64,000 nt of DNA, taken from the NCBI RefSeq assembly GCF_000293805.1, contig NZ_AMBZ01000002.1, forward strand, positions 581,001-645,000, given 5' to 3'. Each line of letters opens with the position of its first letter. The first letter of the stretch is position 1. A program made the translations under genes and the position numbers. This document shows positions 39,189 through 48,134 of the stretch, piece after piece. Under the pieces are notes generated by a model. The model did not search any database and had not been told where the DNA came from. It saw only the letters and a list, made by a program, of their open reading frames with translations. The DNA is from Paenibacillus alvei DSM 29. Its GTDB lineage: Bacteria; Bacillota; Bacilli; Paenibacillales; Paenibacillaceae.

Positions 39189-39776
39189 ATGACATTTCCT
39201 TTGTTCAAACGCCCGACATCTGATGAATGCCATCCTTGTAAAGTGGCTTATGATGCACCTAACGCACGATCTTCCTTAATTCACTCCTGCCAACAACATT
39301 TGCAAATGCGCGCTCCCAATCAGTCGACGACAGTCATATGTATTGGAACTGACCGCTCAACAGGAGATTGCCTTGGACCGCTTGTTGGAACACGTCTATC
39401 ACAATTATGTTCGCAAGACTTTCGAGTGCTTGGTACACTCCATCAACCCGTGCATGCCATGAATTTGCAAGAAACGATAGATTCACTGCAAGCGAGCGAT
39501 CCTCATACCTTCATTATTGCAGTAGATGCGTGTCTTGGCCAGAGCAGCAGCGTAGGATCCGTTCAGGTCGTCGAGGGGCCGGTTCGCCCCGGCGCTGGGG
39601 TAAATAAACAACTGCCCCCGATCGGAGATATGCACATTACAGGCATTGTCAACGTCGGAGGCTTCATGGAATATTTCGTATTACAAAATACTAGACTTCA
39701 TTTAGTTATGGGAATGGCCGATGTGATCGCAGATACGATCGAACAGTCGCTGACTGCCCTATCCTATCGTCCGTAA
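39189..39776 (+). CDS. yyaC: Spore protease-like protein YyaC
   Basis: A 195-residue protein; GGAGG lies 9 nt before the ATG. VICIGTDRSTGDCLGPLVGTRL, PVHAMNL and DACLG are the conserved YyaC features, and the fold is related to germination protease GPR. YyaC is conserved in endospore formers near spo0J and is expressed during sporulation in B. subtilis. This supports a spore-forming host. It is one of few plus-strand genes left of oriC. Confidence 0.92.
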   Translation: MTFPLFKRPTSDECHPCKVAYDAPNARSSLIHSCQQHLQMRAPNQSTTVICIGTDRSTGDCLGPLVGTRLSQLCSQDFRVLGTLHQPVHAMNLQETIDSLQASDPHTFIIAVDACLGQSSSVGSVQVVEGPVRPGAGVNKQLPPIGDMHITGIVNVGGFMEYFVLQNTRLHLVMGMADVIADTIEQSLTALSYRP

Positions 39777-39791
39777 TCGGGAACATTATTT

Positions 39792-40283
39792 TTATTTTGC
39801 CTCCGCGATTTCGATTGCTTTTTTCTCCTCTGGAGACAAAGAATAAGTCGACTGTCCCTTCTCAACGGGCTTCGCATATACATAAGAATGTTCCCGTCCG
39901 TGAATGCTTGTAATGACAACTCCGTCCTGCTCCTCATTTAACCATGCAATCGAGAAGCTAAGATCACTCCCGCGCTCTGCAAAGGCGTTGTAACGCTGAA
40001 TGCCGACGTGGGATTTCATTTTTTTCAGAGCTTTTTTGGTCTGTTCCATTTCAACATGATGATGTTCCGTCATGCCTTGCAGATGTGCAATATCCTCATG
40101 CATGCTGGACAATACAACATCCAAGCTCTCAATACCGCTTTCTCCCATAATGGCTTCGTATTTACGGCGAAGCTTACGAATCTGTGAACCCTGGAGAAGA
40201 ACAATAATAAGTAACAACAATAGTAATACACCGATGCCAGCGGCAATGAGCGGCAACCAATCATTCTGCAATTCATTCATCAT
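39792..40283 (-). CDS. DUF4446-family membrane protein
   Basis: A 163-residue protein with one N-terminal membrane helix (~12-31), a coiled-coil region (~35-100, QIRKLRRKYEAIM ... VEMEQTKKALKKM) and a C-terminal domain (VGIQRYNAFAERGSDLSFSIAWLNEEQDGVVITSIHGREHSYVYAKPV) that is the DUF4446 hallmark. Function unknown; commonly found beside parB in Bacillota, as here. Convergent with yyaC, 15 bp apart. Confidence 0.9.
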   Translation of the reverse strand: MMNELQNDWLPLIAAGIGVLLLLLLIIVLLQGSQIRKLRRKYEAIMGESGIESLDVVLSSMHEDIAHLQGMTEHHHVEMEQTKKALKKMKSHVGIQRYNAFAERGSDLSFSIAWLNEEQDGVVITSIHGREHSYVYAKPVEKGQSTYSLSPEEKKAIEIAEAK

Positions 40284-40866
40284 AAGTCTCTGTTCTCTCC
40301 TGCCTATAACGTGTCCCGTACCTCATTGGCACGAACTTTCTCACCCTTGTTTCCCCATCTATTCCTTTATCGTCTGCAAGATGGCTTGCTATTAATATCG
40401 GACAGCCCTGAATATGGCTGGCTGAATGAGGATTCGTATCTTTCTAGGGGCATCGTGTCCATTCTTATTATAAATTTTTTTAACGGACTCATACAACACA
40501 TCTTACCTACTATTCTCTATATATCGAACTTACAAAGCATCAGCTTTATATCAACCAATTCAAGCTTTCTAGTTCGAGAAGCTGTTCCCAAAAATAGAGA
40601 ATCTATTCATAGTCAAAAATATGCTCTTTGCCCCATATCTATATTTAGTTATATCATGATCCAAGCGGTATAAGAGACAACAAAATTGTAACCTTTTACT
40701 TCAATATTTTGTAAATTAAAAAATAGGTTCAAGCAATTGCTATTCGTTTCTTATCAAGTGATTATATGTATACCCTCAATGCAAAAACTGGCATCCCTCG
40801 TGTAATCCTTCTTGCTTTGGATAACAACCAAGAATGCCAGTTCTTGTTCAAATTATTGCTATGGCT
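40284..40866. other. AT-rich intergenic region downstream of parB
   Basis: About 580 bases with no supportable gene. Near parB a nested hairpin (AACTGGCAT 40796-40804 with ATGCCAGTT 40834-40842; inner TTCTTG with CAAGAA) is followed on the minus strand by a T-run and is probably the soj-parB terminator. The rest holds the promoter of the DUF4446 gene; nothing else is recognised. Confidence 0.6.
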
Positions 40867-41720
40867 TCATTCAACCGACAACGTTTGAAGCATTTCGAGC
40901 AATCGCTCCAAATCCTGCTTGTTAAAGTAAGAAATTTCGATTTTCCCTTTATCTTTACTTTGCTTAATTTTTACCGTTGTGCGGAACCTTTCTCGTAGGC
41001 TTTCTTCCAACTCATCTAAATATGGATCTTTACGGATAGGCTTTGCTTTATCAACTGGCTTTCCTTTTTGTTCATTTGTTGGATTGCTTCCTCCAACTGG
41101 CGAACACTCCATCCTTGATTTATAGAGTCTTTAGCCAACTGTTTTACTTTTGCCTCATCCTTGACCCCTACAATTGCACGTGCATGTCCCATTGATAGTG
41201 TTCCACGTGAAACACAGTCCTTAACTTCCTCAGGAAGCTGTAATAACCGTAAGAAGTTTGCAATATGTGAGCGTGACTTTCCAACCTTAACAGATAGCTC
41301 TTCTTGCGTTAAGGAGAACTGATCCATTAGTGCTTGGTAGGCAACGGCCAATTCAATAGCATTCAAATTTTCACGTTGTAAATTTTCAATCAGGGCAATT
41401 TCCATGACCTGCTGATCGGAAAAATTACGCACAACAGCTGGGATATTCAGCAAGCCCAATTGCTGAGAAGCACGATAGCGGCGTTCACCAGCAATAATCT
41501 CATATCCTTTTAATACACTCCGCACAATAATTGGCTGAATGACACCGTGCTGCTTGATCGACTCTGCAAGTTCCTGAATGGACTGCTCATCAAAATGCTT
41601 TCGCGGCTGATATGGATTGGGACGCAACTGCTGTAGGGATAATTCTACCACCTTGTCGTCATCATTGACGGATAGTGACGGAATAAGGGCGTCTAATCCA
41701 CGTCCTAATCGCTTACTCAT
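40867..41720 (-). pseudogene. parB: Chromosome partitioning protein ParB (Spo0J) with a frameshift (probable sequence error)
   Basis: The first frame gives MSKRLGRGLDALIPSLSV, the ParB/Srx CTPase domain (GERRYRA, ENLQRENLNAIE) and the HTH (VGKSRSHIANFLRLLQLPEEV). At an A5/T5 run (41065-41069) one base appears lost: restoring it yields QQMNKKGKPVDKAKPIRKDP joined to YLDELEESLRERFRTTVKI and an end at 40867, 284 residues in total (Spo0J 282). Without it the C-terminal dimerisation domain is missing. ParB spreads from parS sites and loads SMC. It overlaps soj by 8 bp. Confidence 0.92.
41209..41224. promoter_or_regulatory. parS site inside parB
   Basis: TGTTCCACGTGAAACA matches the Bacillus parS consensus (TGTTNCACGTGAAACA) at every position. 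As in B. subtilis, a parS lies within spo0J itself. It nucleates ParB spreading near oriC. Confidence 0.95.
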
Positions 41721-42474
41721 ACGAAATCACTTCCTTCGCAAGTTCCAAGTATACTTCCGCACCTTTCGATTTCGGATCATAGGTCATAATGGATTGACCA
41801 TGTGATGGTGCCTCACTAAGGCGTATGTTTCGAGGAATAATCGTTGTATATACTTTCTGCTGAAAATACTTCTTAACCTCGTCGATGACTTGAATCCCTA
41901 AATTTGTACGTGCATCAAGCATCGTTAGGAGAACACCTTCAATTTGCAGTGAGGTATTCAAATGCTTCTGAACGAGTCTGACTGTATTCAGTAGTTGGCT
42001 GAGTCCCTCCAATGCATAGTACTCACATTGAATTGGGATAATGACCGAATGAGATGCAGTCAAGGAGTTGATTGTCAATATACCAAGTGAAGGCGGACAA
42101 TCAATTAATATATAATCGTATAAATGTGCTACAAGCTGAAGCGACTTCTTCAATCGCACCTCACGCGATATCGTCGGAACCAATTCGATCTCAGCACCCG
42201 CCAACTGTATTGTTGCCGGAATAATGTGCAGACCTTCGACCATGGTCGGGATCGTTGCGTCCTTTGGATGAACATCATTAATAATCACGTCATAAATACA
42301 ATTGGTCACGTCTGCCTTGTTAATCCCAATTCCGCTTGTAGTGTTGCCTTGTGGATCAATATCAACAAGCAGCACTCGCTTCCCTAATAACGCCAAACCT
42401 GCACCCAAATTTACCGTCGTCGTTGTCTTGCCGACGCCGCCCTTCTGGTTGGTAATGGCAATGACCTTAGCCAT
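41713..42474 (-). CDS. soj: Chromosome partitioning ATPase ParA (Soj)
   Basis: A 253-residue ParA ATPase with the deviant Walker A KGGVGKTTTTVN, DIDPQGNTTSG, and DYILIDCPPSLG (Walker B). It drives origin segregation with ParB and modulates DnaA. The stop lies inside the parB start region (8-bp overlap), a coupled soj-parB operon. AGAGGA precedes the start. Confidence 0.97.
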   Translation of the reverse strand: MAKVIAITNQKGGVGKTTTTVNLGAGLALLGKRVLLVDIDPQGNTTSGIGINKADVTNCIYDVIINDVHPKDATIPTMVEGLHIIPATIQLAGAEIELVPTISREVRLKKSLQLVAHLYDYILIDCPPSLGILTINSLTASHSVIIPIQCEYYALEGLSQLLNTVRLVQKHLNTSLQIEGVLLTMLDARTNLGIQVIDEVKKYFQQKVYTTIIPRNIRLSEAPSHGQSIMTYDPKSKGAEVYLELAKEVISYE

Positions 42475-42545
42475 TCCTCTTCACCCCAATGTTGTTTCTT
42501 TTGCGTTTCTAGCTGTAACAATAACCGCTAACGACCACAAAAACA

Positions 42546-42572
42546 GAAAAGAGCGGCCTCTTGCCTGCCGCT
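42546..42572 (-). terminator. Terminator after noc
   Basis: AGCGGC (42567-42572, read on the minus strand) pairs with GCCGCT (42552-42557); TTTTC then GTTTTTG follow. It lies ~130 bp past the noc stop and just upstream of soj. Confidence 0.65.
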
Positions 42573-42700
42573 GCACATATAAGCACTACGCATGACAACA
42601 ATCTCGCTGTACGACATATAAGGTACAACGATTAGGCTCGAATCAACCGATAATTAGGTGGATCAACTATTCAGGTTGTTAAAAAGGTGTGAGATTTGAC

Positions 42701-43516
42701 CTACCTTTTCGGTATTTTGATGACAATTTCATAATGATCCTCGTGATCATGTTCATCTGTCTTAATTTTTAGACCGGAACCCGTCACAAGATCAATGGAT
42801 TGACGAATCGTATTGAGTGCAAGTCGCACATCCTTCGTATAGGAGATACGCTTCGATTTCTTAGCTTTGTGAACCTCTTTATAAAATGCGACCCGTGCTT
42901 CCGTCTGCTTCACATTTAATTCTTTTGCGATAATTTCCTCAAGCAGCTTGAGCTGCAGGTTCTCAGATTCGAGTCCAAGCAATGCTCTTGCATGTCGCTC
43001 TGTAATCTTACGTCCCATTAAAGCCTGCTTCACTGCATCCGGTAGATTTAACAAGCGAATTTTATTTGCAATTGTAGACTGGCTCTTGCCTAGTCGTTGA
43101 GCTAAGCTTTCTTGCGTCAAATCATGCAAATCAATCAGCTTCTGATAAGCATATGCTTCTTCAATCGCTGTAAGTCCCTCACGCTGCAAATTCTCGATTA
43201 GGGCAATGGATGCCGCTTGAGCATCATTAATTTCTCTAACGATGCCCGGGATCGTATCCAAACCCAACTTCTTGACAGCACGCCAACGGCGCTCTCCGGC
43301 AATGATTTCAAATTGCCCGTTTCGCTGGCGGACAACGATCGGCTGAATAACACCGTGCGTTTTGATCGTCTGACACAGTTCATCAATACGCTCATCATCG
43401 AATATAGTACGAGGCTGATAGGGACTGCTGACAATCTCATTCACCGGAAGCTGTTTTACTTCATCCAGCGATTGACGCTCCGCAAAACCGAATAACCGAG
43501 ACAGTTGTTCTTTCAT
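42701..43516 (-). CDS. noc: Nucleoid occlusion protein Noc
   Basis: A 271-residue ParB-family protein. ATG 43516 (MKEQLSRLFGFAERQS) is the start; the frame extends 57 codons upstream without family similarity. N-terminal amphipathic helix (membrane targeting), CTPase motif GERRWRAVKKL and ENLQREGLTAIEEA, HTH (LAQRLGKSQSTIANKIRLL), then a C-terminal dimer domain. The short N-terminal MKEQLSRLFG and the second-paralogue position mark it as Noc rather than ParB. It blocks division over DNA by binding NBS sites. Confidence 0.93.
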   Translation of the reverse strand: MKEQLSRLFGFAERQSLDEVKQLPVNEIVSSPYQPRTIFDDERIDELCQTIKTHGVIQPIVVRQRNGQFEIIAGERRWRAVKKLGLDTIPGIVREINDAQAASIALIENLQREGLTAIEEAYAYQKLIDLHDLTQESLAQRLGKSQSTIANKIRLLNLPDAVKQALMGRKITERHARALLGLESENLQLKLLEEIIAKELNVKQTEARVAFYKEVHKAKKSKRISYTKDVRLALNTIRQSIDLVTGSGLKIKTDEHDHEDHYEIVIKIPKR

Positions 43517-43880
43517 TTCCGTATAATACCACCTAACTTCAAAATAATGCCAGGCACATGAAGAAGCGGCAGTGCTCTGCTCCATTCTTGATCTTCGCCC
43601 TATATCGTTCAAGACGGCAAATCGGTCACGATCCCCGCTACTCTTCGCGAATTCCGATTGCTTTACATCCTTTGCGACAATGTTCAACAGGGCATCTGAT
43701 TCAAACCATTTCTTTCCTTCGAAAAAATTATACGCTCTGCCTTATGTATTCTCCAAGCTTGTGCCTTTTTCCTGCCTTTTTGTGTATCCGTGTAAGAAAA
43801 ACTTCTACAGATTTCTTTCACTATACTAAACTTATATTTTAAACAACACCGTTGCATATAAACATCGTTATCATTACACC

Positions 43881-43896
43881 TGTTTCACGTGGAACA
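43881..43896. promoter_or_regulatory. parS site upstream of noc
   Basis: TGTTTCACGTGGAACA is a fully symmetric-class parS variant, within the TGTTNCACGTGNAACA pattern. It lies ~365 bp upstream of the noc start, in intergenic DNA. Confidence 0.9.
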
Positions 43897-44031
43897 TTTC
43901 CCCACATTGCTTTTTACTGCTCCTCTATCCTATCATAATTACTTGCTAAAATGAGATTGCATCCGTAACATTCTATGAATTATCTTCTACCTCATCTTGA
44001 ACATGAAAATTATTCCACGCAAATAAAACAA

Positions 44032-44052
44032 AAGCGGGGTAACCCCCCGCTT
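44032..44052 (-). terminator. Subtilase gene terminator
   Basis: An 8-bp stem AAGCGGGG with CCCCGCTT (44032-44039 with 44045-44052), loop of 5, then TTTGTTTTA on the minus strand, immediately after the stop at 44056. Confidence 0.85.
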
Positions 44053-44055
44053 CTG

Positions 44056-46389
44056 CTATAACTTCACTTGTGTTTTTTGAATCTGTGCATTCCCAGCTGC
44101 ATCTTCCATGCGGATGAATATATCATGAGTTCCTTTTCTCATTCTTGATCCGATAAATGAAATATAGAAAGTCCGTTTATCCTCATTGAAGCGCATCTCT
44201 TTCCACGCTCCTGTATTGGATGTGCTCCATTTTACGCTAATTAGAGCTGCTTGCTTATTATGAACAGACGAATGAAGCATAGGGCGCACTGCATACTCGA
44301 GTTCCAGCATCATATCATGAATTGTCCCTTGCACAATACCGTGCTCGGCCTTTTCCTTCATAAATATTGCCGTTGGGGCCTCTCGATCGATATAAATCAA
44401 TTGATCGCCCTTTATCTCCGAGCGGCTATCAGCAAAAGCTTTACTTTTTAGGTTATATAAACCGTCAGGCAGCTTATGCCCGGATACATCCGTGCCCTTC
44501 CATTCATACGTATGCAGCCCGCTGGAAGGTTTAACTGTATTGAGCAGCAGATATTCTTTACGATTCTTTTTATGTTTATCAATCCGAGTTGCGGTAATCA
44601 ACATCCGTTCAGCATCACCAGGCAGATAATAATGGAATTCAATAGATTTATTTTTATCCCCGTTCGGCGTGAGCAGTTGATGACTTGCGAACCATCCCGT
44701 CAGCAGCGGGTACTGACTTGCTCCACGAATCAATTGAATAGGCACTCGAAGCTTTTCCGTGTCATGAATAAGCTGTAAATACCCTGTAAGAACTCCTGTC
44801 TCCTGTAGGGTGGATAGATTCCATGCCACAGGAATACGTACCGTTTCACCAGGCTGTACGGTGACGGAAGCAGGATATGAAATATCCCACTTACCCGCTT
44901 CAGACGATAACGTAATTTGATAAGTTATCTTATGATTAGACCGATTCGTTAACTGAAGAGACTGCTCTTTCATCAAATCACACGAATCCGGATCAACAAC
45001 ACCGTAAGACAGAGCTGCCGGTTGGAGAAACGAAATTGTCTCCATGGCTCTATCTACATTCACAAGTCCTGATCCTTGCGCGTGATACGGATATTCTGCT
45101 CCATTGTTATCAGTAAGTTTATCCGCTGATGTCATCAAAGCTGATTTTACCATGGCCGGCGTCCACTCCGGATGTGCTTCCAGGAGAACCGCCGCTGCGG
45201 CAGATACATAAGGAGCAGCCATACTCGTCCCACTCATATTCCCGTATCCTTGCTCCATCTGGTTACGAGGCACAGAGCTTCGCACATTAATTCCAGGTGC
45301 CACTAGATCAGGCTTCAACAGCCATGTGCCAACTGCAGGCCCACGAGAACTTATGGCAGACATCCGACTTCTTTGTTCCTCTCCCCACTGCCATGCCCAT
45401 GACTTGCCCTGCTTCAGCATAGAGGCTCCTTGTGGAGAAATGGAGGCTGCTGGGATAAGTCTGTCATCATTTTTACTATCAATTCTAAGCTCTGGCTCCC
45501 ACTCCACCTTGTCATTCTGATAGAATAGAATACCGCTAGCTCCTGCGTTACACGCTGCTTCGTAATAAGATGAAGCAGCGGAACTGGTTGTTTGGACAAC
45601 GAGCAATTTCCCTTGATGAAGCTCTTGCTTGATTGCATTGGGACTATTTCCCTCGATGAATACCAGATCAGGCGAGCCTTCCTTCGGAAAATCAGGCGAT
45701 CCCATCCCCGAAATAAGACGTATGCTGTGATTACGATACGAGAGCATGGACTCAAATGTAGGCAAGGTAGCCGCTCCAACGGTGATTACATCCTCCACCA
45801 ATCCTGGAGCGGTAATACTCCATAGCTTGTCTCCTGCATTGCCCGCAGAGTTTACAACAACAACCCCTTTACTTACCGCATCTGCGATCATCCGTGACAG
45901 CGGCTCATCCGGGGCATCGATATCAGAATGAAGCGATAGATTGATGACCTTCGCTCCATCCTTCACCGCTTGCTGCATCGCTTTAACAATCGTAGAAGTG
46001 AATTCGTGACCCTCTGTAGCAATCGCTCGATAAATAAGCAGAGAAGCATCGGGAGCCTGCTGGGCTACAATACCGGCAACATGCGTGCCATGCCCTTTTT
46101 CATCCTGCGGGTTTGTATCATTTTCTACAAAATCATAAGCTTCTACGATTCTCTCCTTGAGCAGCGGATGCTGGATATCTGCTCCCGAATCGATAATGGC
46201 AATTTTAACGCCTTTGCCTGTATATGGAGGCTGCTTGATAGACGATATAGAGGAATCAGCCTGCACGGATACACTCTCTATCTGTGCGGCTGCTGTCTTC
46301 GTTCCTAGCGGTGCAGCCAATAAAGCTGCAGCCACAAATAAGGTGCATGAGGCCTTCATTATTGGGTTGTACCAGCTATTTATCTTCAT
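44056..46389 (-). CDS. Secreted subtilisin-family serine protease (S8) with PA domain
   Basis: A 777-residue protein with a signal peptide (TLFVAAALLAAPLGTKTAAAQ). Catalytic triad: Asp in IAIIDSGAD, His in GHGTHVAGIV, Ser in GTSMAAPYV. A PA (protease-associated) insertion lies between His and Ser (LVFIEGNSPNAIKQELHQGKLLVVQTTS region), and Ig-like/FN3 C-terminal domains follow, ending with FlgD-like and Ig repeats (LTPNGDKNKSIEFHYYLPG, YNLKSKAF). It resembles the Vpr-type secreted subtilases. No I9 propeptide is apparent. Inserted between noc and rsmG, which are adjacent in B. subtilis. Confidence 0.93.
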   Translation of the reverse strand: MKINSWYNPIMKASCTLFVAAALLAAPLGTKTAAAQIESVSVQADSSISSIKQPPYTGKGVKIAIIDSGADIQHPLLKERIVEAYDFVENDTNPQDEKGHGTHVAGIVAQQAPDASLLIYRAIATEGHEFTSTIVKAMQQAVKDGAKVINLSLHSDIDAPDEPLSRMIADAVSKGVVVVNSAGNAGDKLWSITAPGLVEDVITVGAATLPTFESMLSYRNHSIRLISGMGSPDFPKEGSPDLVFIEGNSPNAIKQELHQGKLLVVQTTSSAASSYYEAACNAGASGILFYQNDKVEWEPELRIDSKNDDRLIPAASISPQGASMLKQGKSWAWQWGEEQRSRMSAISSRGPAVGTWLLKPDLVAPGINVRSSVPRNQMEQGYGNMSGTSMAAPYVSAAAAVLLEAHPEWTPAMVKSALMTSADKLTDNNGAEYPYHAQGSGLVNVDRAMETISFLQPAALSYGVVDPDSCDLMKEQSLQLTNRSNHKITYQITLSSEAGKWDISYPASVTVQPGETVRIPVAWNLSTLQETGVLTGYLQLIHDTEKLRVPIQLIRGASQYPLLTGWFASHQLLTPNGDKNKSIEFHYYLPGDAERMLITATRIDKHKKNRKEYLLLNTVKPSSGLHTYEWKGTDVSGHKLPDGLYNLKSKAFADSRSEIKGDQLIYIDREAPTAIFMKEKAEHGIVQGTIHDMMLELEYAVRPMLHSSVHNKQAALISVKWSTSNTGAWKEMRFNEDKRTFYISFIGSRMRKGTHDIFIRMEDAAGNAQIQKTQVKL

Positions 46390-46557
46390 GTTGTGAATTC
46401 CTACTCTCTAAGCCTTTCATGATGTTCATAAATCGTAACATAGGACATAGAAAGAAAGATTTACGCCACTGTAACCTAGTTCCACCAAATTTTTCAAATC
46501 AGTACCAGCTTTCCAGCTAACTTCTTGTCTAACTTCATATTTACCCAGTATTTCGAT

Positions 46558-47495
46558 TTATAACGTTTGATAGTGTTGTAAGAGATTAGATATTTTATCT
46601 TGAATGAGCTGTTTTAAAGAATCCGGCTTCACTTCTAACACATCACTACCATATCTCATCAAATAAGAAGCTATAAAATCCTCTTCCCCTTGATTATAAC
46701 TTCCTGTAATAATTGTTCTATGACCTGTCTCAATTTGCATCGATGGATAATGCTCCTTATAGAAAATATCCTTCGCCTGCTCGGCAATCTCAACTTCAAA
46801 GCTAATACTGTTCACAGATTGATACCTTTCTAATGATCGGCTATTCAGCTCATCCAGCAAAAAATGTCCATGCTCTCCCCCCTCCTCCATAGCGGTAATT
46901 CGATCACATCTAAAAACTCGATATTGATTCGTCGCTGTCTCGAATCCTGTTGCATACCACTGGCCGAACTTAGCTGATATTTTGAAAAATTGAACGTGAT
47001 ATTTTTGGTCTGTTTATGTTTTACATAATCTATGATGCAACTGCTCTCATTCAGGATACTCTTTAGGATCTTATCCAAAAAACGGCTCGCATGATGATGC
47101 TGGTAGCTTTCGAATTGAAGCACTTTTCGCATGTTGTGAATTTGCCTGATTTGTTCCGAAGACAGACAGCTTTCGAACTTTTCATTAAGCTGATTCGCCC
47201 GTAAATGAAAAGGCGTGGATTGATAAGCACTTAGTGTCAACATTGCAAAATACAGAGCATACACTTCATCGATCGTAAAGATAATGGGAGATAATAATCG
47301 ATTTTTCAACATTCCGTATCGTCCATGTTTTCCATATTCCGAATAAATGGGCATGCCTAATTCCTCTAAGGAACGAATATCGCGCAGTGCTGTACTTTTT
47401 GAAATACTGTATTTCTCCATTAGATCATGCAAATTGAAAAATTCTCGACTGTTTACATATCTAATCATGTCATATAATCGCTCTGATTTCTTCAT
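46558..47495 (-). pseudogene. WYL-domain transcriptional regulator with a frameshift
   Basis: Start ATG 47495 follows AAGGAG by 6 nt. N-terminal HTH_11/DeoR-like domain (SERLYDMIRYVNSREFFNLHDL ... SISKSTALRDIRSLEELGMP), then a WYL domain: after the break, FGQWYATGFET and TNQYRVFRCDRITAM carry the ligand-binding Trp-Tyr and Arg residues. The break falls at an A5 run (46985-46989); one added base joins ITFNF to FKISAKFGQWYATG. Restored length 312, usual for the YafY/WYL family, which senses small ligands. Divergent from the VOC gene; operator and promoter lie between them. Confidence 0.88.
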
Positions 47496-47510
47496 GAATA
47501 GCTCCTTCAT

Positions 47511-47535
47511 AAAGGTGTCATATTTTGATACCTTT
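47511..47535. promoter_or_regulatory. Inverted-repeat operator between the WYL regulator and the VOC gene
   Basis: AAAGGTGTCA (47511-47520) and TGATACCTTT (47526-47535) form a 10-bp inverted repeat with one mismatch and a 5-bp centre. It covers the expected transcription start of the regulator gene, so autorepression is likely. Control of the divergent VOC gene is inference. Confidence 0.7.
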
Positions 47536-47539
47536 ATCC

Positions 47540-47568
47540 ATTATGATGAATCTAAGCTCGTCTATCAA
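47540..47568 (-). promoter_or_regulatory. Sigma-A promoter of the WYL regulator
   Basis: Minus strand: -35 TTGATA (47568-47563), 17-bp spacer, -10 CATAAT (47545-47540). The predicted start (~47533) falls inside the operator palindrome. Confidence 0.72.
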
Positions 47569-47619
47569 ATAGAAAAGATGGTTGGGTTAACATCTTTGCT
47601 TAAAAAGGAGATTGATCTC

Positions 47620-48069
47620 ATGAGTGCAACCCTGGAAGTTGCGATTTTCTTATCCATGAACGGAAAGGCACAAGAAGCCATTGATTTTTACAAGATCCAT
47701 TTCCATGCAAAAGAATCGCTGCTCGTTACTTATGAAGACATGGCGAAGCGCGACAGCTCGATACTGCTTACGGAGGGGAATAAAAATAACATCGTCCACT
47801 CTGTCCTATTGATCGGGAAAACAAAAGTAATGATTGCGGAGGATACAATGGATCCGCGGAGTAAATACTCGGTTGGCAATAACACATCATTATGTATTCA
47901 AAGTTCGAACCTAGAAGAGATTGAACAATTTTATAGCAGCCTGCTTACCGATGATAGAGTAAAAGTGATTGTCCCTCTCTCTGCAAATTCATTTAGTAAA
48001 GCCTATGGCATTATTGAAGACCCATTCGGAATCCACATCCAACTGATGTATGATCCTCGGTTGAAATGA
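47620..48069 (+). CDS. VOC-family (PhnB/glyoxalase-like) protein
   Basis: A 149-residue protein. Start ATG 47620 (MSATLEVAIFLSMNGKAQEAIDFY) has AAGGAG 9 nt upstream; longer frames overlap the regulator promoter. It shows the PhnB/3-demethylubiquinone-methyltransferase-like VOC pattern: FLSMNGKAQEAIDFYKIHF, and AYGIIEDPFGIHIQLMY near the end. The substrate is unknown. It is divergent from a WYL-type regulator, a common arrangement for such small VOC genes. Confidence 0.87.
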   Translation: MSATLEVAIFLSMNGKAQEAIDFYKIHFHAKESLLVTYEDMAKRDSSILLTEGNKNNIVHSVLLIGKTKVMIAEDTMDPRSKYSVGNNTSLCIQSSNLEEIEQFYSSLLTDDRVKVIVPLSANSFSKAYGIIEDPFGIHIQLMYDPRLK

Positions 48070-48091
48070 TTCCTTTATCACATAACGCAAA

Positions 48092-48119
48092 AAAGAGGTC
48101 GAATGCATTCGACCTCTTT
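48092..48119. terminator. Bidirectional terminator between the VOC gene and rsmG
   Basis: A 12-bp perfect stem (48092-48103 with 48108-48119), loop TGCA, flanked by A- and T-runs. It lies between convergent ends at 48069 and 48135. Confidence 0.92.
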
Positions 48120-48134
48120 GTCTTATAACTGAAA

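Larger units (their letters stand above)
43517..44055. other. noc-subtilase intergenic region
   Basis: About 540 bases; no gene is supported. It contains a parS site (43881-43896), the likely noc promoter and, at its right end, the subtilase terminator. Frames on the plus strand (43558-43842) lack RBS and family matches. Confidence 0.6.

Noticed and set aside
40311-40673. 120-codon plus-strand frame in the parB downstream gap
   Set aside because: It has no RBS, a low-complexity composition and no recognised motif; the region looks like ordinary AT-rich intergenic DNA.
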